From Hydrogenophilaceae bacterium (GTDB lineage Bacteria; Pseudomonadota; Gammaproteobacteria; Burkholderiales; Thiobacillaceae): a stretch of DNA of 59,116 nucleotides. Position 1 is the stretch's first letter. Each line of letters begins with the position of its first letter. The notes under the pieces are model-generated. The model ran no database searches. It was not told the DNA's origin and was given only the letters and a program-made list of their open reading frames with translations. Position numbers and translations under genes: made by a program. Shown here in pieces: positions 53,210 to 59,116 of this stretch. The stretch spans positions 1 through 59,116 of the forward strand of contig JACAED010000102.1 of assembly GCA_013389025.1 (NCBI GenBank). Reading direction: 5' to 3'.

Positions 53210-53821
53210 ATGAACAAAATGCGCCCCTTCAAGTTACTGGCATGTTTTGCCGGCCTGCTGTCTCTTTTCGCTGCCCAGGCAGCTGATTCCCCGACCCCTG
53301 CCAGTGCTGCGGGCCTTCTGAAAAGCGGACAGGAAAGCGCGCAGTTCTGTCGCCACTGTCATGGCATCGGCGGCACCAGCGTCCACGCAGACATTCCCAA
53401 CCTGGCCGGACAGAATGCCGCCTATCTGCTCGACCAGATGAACAAGTTCGCAGCCGGCAAGCGCAAGTCCGAATTCATGGAAGGTTTGATCAAGGCACTC
53501 AAGCCGGAAGAACGTGCAAGCATCGCGCTGTACTTCTCCCAGCAGAAAGTCATGCCGAAGCCTGTCAAAAACAGTGCCGGGTTTGAAGAAGGGAAAATTC
53601 TCTATTCCAAGCTCTGCATCAACTGCCATGGCGAACACGCTTATGGCACGGAAACCATCCCCCGCCTGGCCAGTCAGCAGACCCAGTATATTGAGATTTC
53701 TCTCAAGCGCTACCGTGATGGCAGCGGCGAACGCATCGAGCCCCGCATGGCCGCCTATACCCGCAACCTGAAGGATCGGGACATCGAGAATCTGGCCACC
53801 TACTTGAGCAGCCTGAGATGA
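53210..53821 (+). CDS. Diheme cytochrome c4-like protein
   Basis: 203 residues from the ATG at 53210, which gives a signal peptide (FKLLACFAGLLSLFAAQAAD); the track GTG adds seven residues. There are two heme sites: CRHCHGIGG in the first half and CINCHGEHA in the second. Each half has the cytochrome c4 pattern (IPNLAGQNAAYLLDQMNKFAAGKRKSEFM and IPRLASQQTQYIEISLKRYRDG). It is a periplasmic electron carrier; the partner is unknown. Confidence 0.93.
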   Translation: MNKMRPFKLLACFAGLLSLFAAQAADSPTPASAAGLLKSGQESAQFCRHCHGIGGTSVHADIPNLAGQNAAYLLDQMNKFAAGKRKSEFMEGLIKALKPEERASIALYFSQQKVMPKPVKNSAGFEEGKILYSKLCINCHGEHAYGTETIPRLASQQTQYIEISLKRYRDGSGERIEPRMAAYTRNLKDRDIENLATYLSSLR

Positions 53822-53877
53822 TCAGAACCCGTCTCGAACTCGTCGCGGGCATAGGTCAGGCCAGGAAGACCGGAACG

Positions 53878-53932
53878 CAGGGCCGGGGTGTACATGGATA
53901 TACCCGGGGATTCCGACTTCCTCCCGGCCCTG
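53878..53932. terminator. Nested stem-loop between cytochrome c4 and DUF3301 genes
   Basis: CAGGGCCGGG pairs with CCCGGCCCTG across about 35 bases, and inside it GGGTGTA can pair with TATACCC. There is no T-run, so it may be a factor-dependent or structural end for the two converging genes rather than a classical terminator. Confidence 0.4.
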
Positions 53933-53966
53933 CATCACACACGCTCTGTAGACTTCGTGACTGGTT

Positions 53967-54278
53967 TTATTGAACCAGCCAGAGCCGGTTGAGATTGACT
54001 TCCTGTACCCGGTTTGATTTCAGCCTGACCATGCCCTGCTGACGGTCGTCACCCAGGGGACTGAACTCGAAACCAAACCATCTTTCCAGCACTACGCGTC
54101 CCTCGTGATCGCGTGTCAGCCTGACCCGGGTCTGGCTGACGGTATCATCGAGAAACTGCACATTGGCGTCCTCGCAAGCCTTGCGGGCCGCGACATGAGC
54201 AAGTTCCCTTGCCTTGAGGCTGTCGGCAATGAACCAGAGCAGCATTGCCAGCAGGATAATGACAAGAATTTCGGTCAA
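53967..54278 (-). CDS. DUF3301 family membrane-anchored protein
   Basis: 103 residues. One N-terminal membrane helix (ILVIILLAMLLWFIADSL) is followed by a short soluble part with KACEDANVQFLDDTVSQTRVRLTRD and FGFEFSPLGDDRQQG, the DUF3301 signature. The function is unknown. The ATG overlaps the SirB1 gene stop (ATGA), a pairing I recall from other proteobacteria. Confidence 0.85.
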   Translation of the reverse strand: MTEILVIILLAMLLWFIADSLKARELAHVAARKACEDANVQFLDDTVSQTRVRLTRDHEGRVVLERWFGFEFSPLGDDRQQGMVRLKSNRVQEVNLNRLWLVQ

Positions 54279-55099
54279 TGAAGATTGCCCTTCAATTTCT
54301 GCAAGACCATCACTTTCTCGCGCAATTCCCCCATTTCATCGGTATCCGGCGCATGCAGCAGAAAGCGTTCAAGATCGGCATGGGCCGCGCGGAAACATTC
54401 GAGTTGCCAGTAAACCTCGCCACGCTCGCGCAACTCTTCCATGCTGCCAGGCTCCAGCAACAGCATCATGTCGAGCGCGTTCAACGCGCGCATCCAGTCC
54501 GACTGATGCAGGTACCAGGTTTTCAGGTTGCGCAGCAAGCGTGCAAGAATGGCCTTGTTGCCGGCAGTCATCAGGCAATCCGCCAGTTCCGGCCGCGGCG
54601 GCTCCGGAAAGATATCTGCCAGACGTGCCTCAAGCTGCTCGACAGTCAGCGGAATGCCCCCGTTGTAGGGGTCGATGACGACCTCCCCGCCCGGCACTTC
54701 CATTTTCACCAGAAAATGTCCCGGAAAGGAAAAGCCCTGAATATTGAGTCCGGCACGGCGCCCCACCTCCATGAACACAAGCGAGAGGCTGATGGGAATG
54801 CCTGATTTGCGCGTGAGAACTTCGTTCAGAAAACTGTCCCGCGGATCGAATGTTTCAGCCTCGCTACCGCAATAGCCTTCCTCGCGAAACAGAAAGCGGT
54901 TCAATATCGAAAGTTTCGTGCTCCAGTCCGCGCCAACCGGCATACGTTCCGCTGCGCGCGCGCCAAGATCGTCAAGCCGTGCCATCCATTCCTCGATCAC
55001 CAGCCCGGGATATGCTTGAGCCGCAATCAGCAGCGCTCCCTCCGCAAGGTCGATTTCATGGTCCGGCCGTGTGGCCAATATTTCGAAGCGTGGATCCAT
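54275..55099 (-). CDS. SirB1 family protein (transglutaminase-like with TPR)
   Basis: 274 residues. The SirB1 core SILNRFLFREEGYCGSEAETFDPRDSFLNEVLTRKSGIPISLSLVF and FSFPGHFLVKME is a transglutaminase-like fold with Cys and His at roughly catalytic positions. The C-terminal 80 residues contain TPR-like helices (WMRALNALDMMLLLEPGSMEELRERGEVYW). In other bacteria the gene often lies near prmC; not here. The biochemical role is not known. Confidence 0.88.
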   Translation of the reverse strand: MDPRFEILATRPDHEIDLAEGALLIAAQAYPGLVIEEWMARLDDLGARAAERMPVGADWSTKLSILNRFLFREEGYCGSEAETFDPRDSFLNEVLTRKSGIPISLSLVFMEVGRRAGLNIQGFSFPGHFLVKMEVPGGEVVIDPYNGGIPLTVEQLEARLADIFPEPPRPELADCLMTAGNKAILARLLRNLKTWYLHQSDWMRALNALDMMLLLEPGSMEELRERGEVYWQLECFRAAHADLERFLLHAPDTDEMGELREKVMVLQKLKGNLH

Positions 55100-55360
55100 C
55101 GTCGATCAGATTGTGAATATTTCGATTGGTGGGCCAATGCTATTACATGTAATCAATCCGTATCCCGGAGTCTCTGTTGAGCCGCCATGCCCTGCAGAAT
55201 CCTTGTCAGCCCGATGCCGATTCACCTTGGGACCGACAGGGCTGACCCAAAAACAAGCCCGCTCATTTCAAAGCCATTGCCAGCGCCGGTCATGTCAGAG
55301 GCTATAATTTTCACCAGTTTGCCTGACCGGTCGTTTCCCATGTCAAACCTGCTCCGCTAA

Positions 55361-56533
55361 ATGATTACCAGACGCCATGTATTCTATTTGAGCGGGTTTG
55401 ACCCCAGGGGTCCTTCTTTCTACCACGATCTATACAAGACCGAAAGCCGGCATCAGGTATCGTCGTCAGGCATGCCGATCCATGTCGCCAACCGGACCGC
55501 CCTCTCCAGACATGTCGCGCGATGGGATATCAGCGCATCGGCAAACGGCCGGGAAGTCCTCACCCGTTACGATTTCCTGCGCTGGGATGACATCATTCGA
55601 CGGCACTGGACTCGAAACGAAGGGGCGCTTCTACTCAAGACGCTGACAACCTTCTGGCTGTTTCTTCATACCGGATTGCTGCGCAATGCCTGGAAGGCAG
55701 CCTGGAAGCCGACAGCGCTGTTCATGTATCCAACCGCACTGCTGACGCTGACGCTTGCGGCGGGTATCGTAACGGGCCTTGCAACCGGGTTCCTTCTCGG
55801 GCAGGCAGGTATTTCTTTCTGGCTTGCCGTTTCCGGAGCGCTGGCGGCATTTCTGGCAATTCTGCTTCTGGGTCGTTTTATCAGTTCAAAAACCAGCGCC
55901 TACTGGATTCTTCGGTTGTGCAATTTCTGCGGCACCTTCGGTCAGGGCAAATCGCCAGACATGGAGGAACGACTGGATGAATTTGTCCGAATCGCAGCAG
56001 AAGAGATCCGGAAGGGGGAAGCAGACGAATATCTTTTTGTCGGACATAGCCTGGGGGCGATTCTGGCCATCCCGGTCCTTGCCAGACTGCTCCGCAATCT
56101 CGAGAACCCGGGTGAAAGAAATATTGCCCTGCTTACACTTGGCCAATGCATCCCGCTGGTCAGCTTCCTGCCGCATGCCAGTGGTTTTCGACACGAATTG
56201 AATGAAGTTGCCAATGCTGGAGGAATTAACTGGATAGACTTCAGCTCACCTGCCGATCCTGTCTGCTTTGCGCTGGTTGACCCGATTGCTTCGTGCGGCC
56301 TGACGGTTCCCGACACCGGCAGACAGAGTCCAAGATTATTGAATGCCCGTTTCTACAAACTGATTGCAGAAGAACGCTACAGGAAAATTCGCCGTGACGG
56401 CAAGCGCATGCATTTTCAGTACCTGATGGCAGGAGACATGTCCGGCGAGTATGATTTCTTTGCCATCACGGCCGGCGGACTGTCCCTGAACGAGAGATAC
56501 ACGTCCGAGCAACACCTGCGCAGCCAAGGATAA
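55361..56533 (+). CDS. Membrane-embedded alpha/beta-hydrolase-like protein
   Basis: A 390-residue protein of uncertain family. It begins MITRRHVFYLSGFDPRGPSFYHDLY, which looks like a first beta strand and oxyanion region. About residues 128-172 form two membrane helices. The second half has the nucleophile elbow LFVGHSLGAILAIPV, an Asp in FSSPADPVCFALVDP and a likely His late in the chain. This suggests a serine hydrolase acting on lipid. A TATAAT box occurs at 55303 but its -35 is unclear, and no ribosome site is obvious. The P450 gene starts 3 bases after its stop, so the two probably function together. Confidence 0.65.
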   Translation: MITRRHVFYLSGFDPRGPSFYHDLYKTESRHQVSSSGMPIHVANRTALSRHVARWDISASANGREVLTRYDFLRWDDIIRRHWTRNEGALLLKTLTTFWLFLHTGLLRNAWKAAWKPTALFMYPTALLTLTLAAGIVTGLATGFLLGQAGISFWLAVSGALAAFLAILLLGRFISSKTSAYWILRLCNFCGTFGQGKSPDMEERLDEFVRIAAEEIRKGEADEYLFVGHSLGAILAIPVLARLLRNLENPGERNIALLTLGQCIPLVSFLPHASGFRHELNEVANAGGINWIDFSSPADPVCFALVDPIASCGLTVPDTGRQSPRLLNARFYKLIAEERYRKIRRDGKRMHFQYLMAGDMSGEYDFFAITAGGLSLNERYTSEQHLRSQG

Positions 56534-56536
56534 GCC

Positions 56537-57940
56537 ATGTGCCCATGCCCAGTTTTCCCCAGCCCTTCGAAATCCAGAACACCTGTCTGGAAACTGTTCT
56601 TTCGCGCCAGGCGCTCATGGATGGACATGCTTTATGAGCGAAGTTACTCAATGAAGATGGGGCAGGTGCATTTGCCGGGCATGGATGTTTTCATGGCAAA
56701 CGATCCCGAGGTGGTTCGAAGGGTCATGGTCGAGGACTATGAAAAGTTTCCCAAACACGCCCTGTTGCACCGGACTCTGAAACCCTTGTTGGGGGAAAGC
56801 ATATTCACCACCAACGGCGCCGTCTGGCAAAGGCAAAGGCAACTGCTTGACCCGGCGTTCGAGTCGGCAAGGCTTAAGGCAGTCTTCCCGCTTATGCTGT
56901 TGGCGGTGAATGACATGTGTGACAGGCTGTGCAACTTGCGGGATGGCGAAGTCGTCAACGTTGAGGAAGCCATGACCCATGTCACGGCCGACATCATATT
57001 TCGCACCATTCTTTCCATGTCTTTGCAGGAAAGCGAAGCGCGGAAGATATATCAGGCGTTCAGCCGATTTCAGGAAACAGCCCTGCCGATTTCGATTGAT
57101 CAGATTTTCCACTTGTCTCCCTGGCTGGTTCAACCCCTGACCACATGGCGCAACCGCAAGGCTGCAAAGGAAATTCGATTGCTGATCGATCAGTCTGTCC
57201 GCAGCAGAATTGAAGCCATGGGAACCCAACTCGGTTCCGGCAAAGAGGATGGCATGCAGGAACAGGGCAGGGATCTTCTCGACGCCATGCTGGATTCGCG
57301 AATCACGGAAACAGGTGACCGCTACGGTGAAGCAGAACTGGTTGACCAGATTTGCATGCTGTTTCTGGCCGGGCACGAAACATCGGCAAGCGCGCTTTCC
57401 TGGTCGCTATATCTTCTTGCCCTGTTTCCCGACGCTCAGGAAAAGGCATTTCAGGAAACGCGATCCGTCATCGGCGACCGTCCCCCTCAATACGACGATA
57501 TAGGCAAAATGGAATATGTGCGTTCCGTCTTCAGGGAAGCATTGAGACTGTATCCGCCGGTTGGCTTTTTCGCGCGCGAATCCGTCGAACAGACCACGCT
57601 TCGTGACAAGTTCGTGCGCAGGGGTTCGACCGTGGTGATTTCGCCCTGGCTGATCCACAGGCATCGTGAATACTGGCAAGCGCCCGACGACTTCAATCCC
57701 GAGCGCTTTGGCCAGGAAGAAACGCACAATTCACTGAGAAATGCCTATTTACCCTTTGGGCTTGGTCCTAGAATCTGTATCGGTGCCGGATTTGCCTTGC
57801 AGGAATCCTCGCTGATTCTGGCGGAATTGCTGAAGCATTTCCGGATCGAGCTTGTTGCCGATCGCGAACCCAGACCCGTGGGCAGGCTGACCATACGATC
57901 CGAAAACGGCATCTGGCTGAAAATCTCGAAACGCTCATGA
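56537..57940 (+). CDS. Cytochrome P450
   Basis: 467 residues of normal length. The I-helix oxygen-activation motif is AGHETSASALSW, the ExxR motif is EALRLYPPVGFFARES, and the heme-thiolate loop is FGLGPRICIGAGFA with the axial Cys. No N-terminal membrane anchor and no fused reductase are present. Blocks such as WQRQRQLLDPAF and TLRDKFVRRGSTVVISPWLIHRH resemble fatty-acid-hydroxylating CYP4/CYP102-like classes, but the substrate is not deducible. It is paired with the membrane hydrolase upstream; a ferredoxin partner is not adjacent. Confidence 0.94.
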   Translation: MCPCPVFPSPSKSRTPVWKLFFRARRSWMDMLYERSYSMKMGQVHLPGMDVFMANDPEVVRRVMVEDYEKFPKHALLHRTLKPLLGESIFTTNGAVWQRQRQLLDPAFESARLKAVFPLMLLAVNDMCDRLCNLRDGEVVNVEEAMTHVTADIIFRTILSMSLQESEARKIYQAFSRFQETALPISIDQIFHLSPWLVQPLTTWRNRKAAKEIRLLIDQSVRSRIEAMGTQLGSGKEDGMQEQGRDLLDAMLDSRITETGDRYGEAELVDQICMLFLAGHETSASALSWSLYLLALFPDAQEKAFQETRSVIGDRPPQYDDIGKMEYVRSVFREALRLYPPVGFFARESVEQTTLRDKFVRRGSTVVISPWLIHRHREYWQAPDDFNPERFGQEETHNSLRNAYLPFGLGPRICIGAGFALQESSLILAELLKHFRIELVADREPRPVGRLTIRSENGIWLKISKRS

Positions 57941-57950
57941 GACATCCGGG

Positions 57951-58304
57951 CTAGAATATCGTCTGCTTGTCCAGCCCTTTTTGCTTGATCAGATCGACAA
58001 CGGCTTGTTCACGCCGGTTGGCACGCTCGCAATGATTCCGCTGGGCCTTGTCCATCACCCTGATGACGACCCTGGCCCAACGCTTGTTGTCACGCTCACG
58101 CCATGCGTGCGACGAAACCGATTCCCATGCATTGCCGTTGAACAGCGTGGCATTCACGAAATGATCCAGCGCCCTGACCCCGGCCCGCCCCCGCTCGGTC
58201 CTTCCAAAAAAACCGAGATAAACCAGGAACAGATAGCCAAACAGGGCCATGGGCACAAGCAGGGTCATGATGGCAAACCCCGCTAGCCTTTCTTTCATGT
58301 TCAT
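57951..58304 (-). CDS. Small membrane-anchored hypothetical protein
   Basis: 117 residues. An N-terminal membrane helix (GFAIMTLLVPMALFGYLFLVYLGFFG) is followed by a charged soluble part with DHFVNATLFNGNAWESVSSHAW and RVMDKAQRNHCERANRREQ. I recognise no family. It starts 14 bases before the helicase stop on the same strand, so it may share that transcript. Met1 or Met3 could be the start. Confidence 0.65.
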   Translation of the reverse strand: MNMKERLAGFAIMTLLVPMALFGYLFLVYLGFFGRTERGRAGVRALDHFVNATLFNGNAWESVSSHAWRERDNKRWARVVIRVMDKAQRNHCERANRREQAVVDLIKQKGLDKQTIF

Positions 58305-58318
58305 GGCGTCTGTCAGTT

Positions 58319-59116
58319 CTATTTCTTGAATTCGGCCGGAACACGAAATAGCGCAGCCACCTGCTTGGCGGGGCGCCTTGCCGATGTACTGATCGGCACG
58401 GGACGTGCAATGGCCGGCGCGGCAGGAGGACGGTAGTCAGGCACCTGCGCGGCGCCCGGCGAATAGCCCGGCACCAGAACCTGGTCGATGGTCTTGCCGA
58501 TGAGTTTTTCGATGTCCTTGAGATACCGCGCCTCGTCCTCGGTCATCAGCGAGATGGCTTCGCCTGAAGCACCCGCGCGTCCGGTGCGGCCAATACGGTG
58601 AACATAGTCTTCTGGGTTGTGCGGCAGGTCGAAATTCACCACATAGGGCAACGCGGAGATGTCAAGCCCGCGTGCCGCTACGTCTGTCGCAACAAGGATG
58701 CCGACTTCGCCTGACTTGAATTCATCCAGTGCCTTGATGCGCTCCTGCTGGGTCTTGTCGCCATGAATCGCGGCGGCATGAATCCCGGCCCGGTTGAGCT
58801 CGTGCGCCAACCTATTGGCTCCCAGCTTGGTGCCGGTAAACACCAGCACCTGTTTCAGCTCGCGGCTGCGAATGAGATGAATGAGCAGCGCGCGCTTTTT
58901 CTCGTGATGCACCGGATGCAGAATCTGGGTAACGTTCTCCGCCGTGGCATTGCGTCGCGCGACTTCGATGCGCTGAGGATTCCTCAGGAAGGAACGCGCC
59001 AGCGATTCGATTTCCTGCGGGAAGGTAGCGGAGAACATCAGGTTCTGCCGCTGGACGGGCAACAATCCGATGATGCGCTTGAGGTCGGGCATAAATCCCA
59101 TGTCCAGCATGCGGTC
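58319..59116 (-). CDS. rhlE: DEAD-box RNA helicase, RhlE-like (C-terminal part, cut by window end)
   Basis: About 265 residues are visible, beginning within the DEAD motif neighbourhood (DRMLDMGF). Motif III is SAT (MFSATFP), motif IV VLVFTGTK, motif V VATDVAARGLDI and motif VI HRIGRTGRAG. A Pro/Ala-rich C-terminal tail follows (PGAAQVPDYRPPAAPAIARP). The order and FSATFPQEIESLA fit the RhlE group, which unwinds RNA in ribosome assembly and decay. The N-terminal ATP-binding half lies beyond the window. Confidence 0.9.
   Translation of the reverse strand, partial: DRMLDMGFMPDLKRIIGLLPVQRQNLMFSATFPQEIESLARSFLRNPQRIEVARRNATAENVTQILHPVHHEKKRALLIHLIRSRELKQVLVFTGTKLGANRLAHELNRAGIHAAAIHGDKTQQERIKALDEFKSGEVGILVATDVAARGLDISALPYVVNFDLPHNPEDYVHRIGRTGRAGASGEAISLMTEDEARYLKDIEKLIGKTIDQVLVPGYSPGAAQVPDYRPPAAPAIARPVPISTSARRPAKQVAALFRVPAEFKK

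Overview
The window looks like chromosomal DNA of a GC-rich Gram-negative proteobacterium, most likely a betaproteobacterium (Nitrosomonadales/Rhodocyclales-like). The reasons are many periplasmic c-type cytochromes, a complete rnfABCDGE-nth operon, a PEP-CTERM protein, CNP1-like, SirB1, DUF1841, DUF3301 and DUF3501 family proteins, and a YfhM/PBP1C pair. I saw no rRNA, tRNA, CRISPR array, phage or intact insertion sequence. Placement below phylum level is inference.

Layout. 1-4.4 kb: pyruvate dehydrogenase operon (end of E1 alpha, E1 beta, and a single 1007-residue E2-E3 fusion). 4.5-12.9 kb: rhomboid protease, PEP-CTERM protein, a MerB-fold protein lacking catalytic cysteines, aspartic protease, RF3, periplasmic metallo-beta-lactamase-fold hydrolase, pyrD, TIGR03790 protein. 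12.9-21.3 kb: alpha-2-macroglobulin and PBP1C, the latter shaped by two different repeat elements. 21.3-32.5 kb: a respiratory island. On the minus strand lie a small secreted protein, a methionine-rich (Gly-Met-Ser/Gly)n protein, a pentaheme cytochrome c, a Tat-exported DMSO-reductase-family molybdoenzyme, its four-cluster Fe-S subunit, a TorD chaperone, a monoheme cytochrome c and a polyferredoxin. Divergently transcribed are a histidine kinase with a CxxCH motif in its periplasmic sensor and a sigma54-dependent response regulator. A well-formed -24/-12 promoter precedes the first minus-strand gene. 32.5-40.3 kb: alanine dehydrogenase, a repeat-rich spacer, then rnfABCDGE, a 51-residue basic protein and nth. 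40.3-49 kb: FIST protein, DUF1841, two cytochromes c, cob(I)alamin adenosyltransferase, a His/Cys-rich secreted protein, histidine phosphatase, proB, CNP1-like, class III cyclase, Cfa. 48.9-53.8 kb: oxidative-stress cluster (rubrerythrin, CCG Fe-S oxidoreductase, EncFtn-type ferritin, DUF3501; divergently msrB, a flavin reductase, a diheme cytochrome). 54-59 kb: DUF3301, SirB1, a membrane hydrolase with a cytochrome P450, a small membrane protein, and a truncated DEAD-box helicase.

The 21.3-32.5 kb island is the best candidate for an undescribed system. It appears to be a sigma54-switched periplasmic respiratory pathway whose kinase probably senses through covalent heme. Its electron transfer seems to run through soluble cytochromes rather than a DmsC/NrfD membrane anchor, and it carries a collagen-periodic methionine-rich protein of unknown role. 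The substrate cannot be read from the sequence. A second theme is a family of short inverted-repeat elements with 8-bp-periodic arms in at least four places, one of which supplies the N-terminal codons of pbpC.
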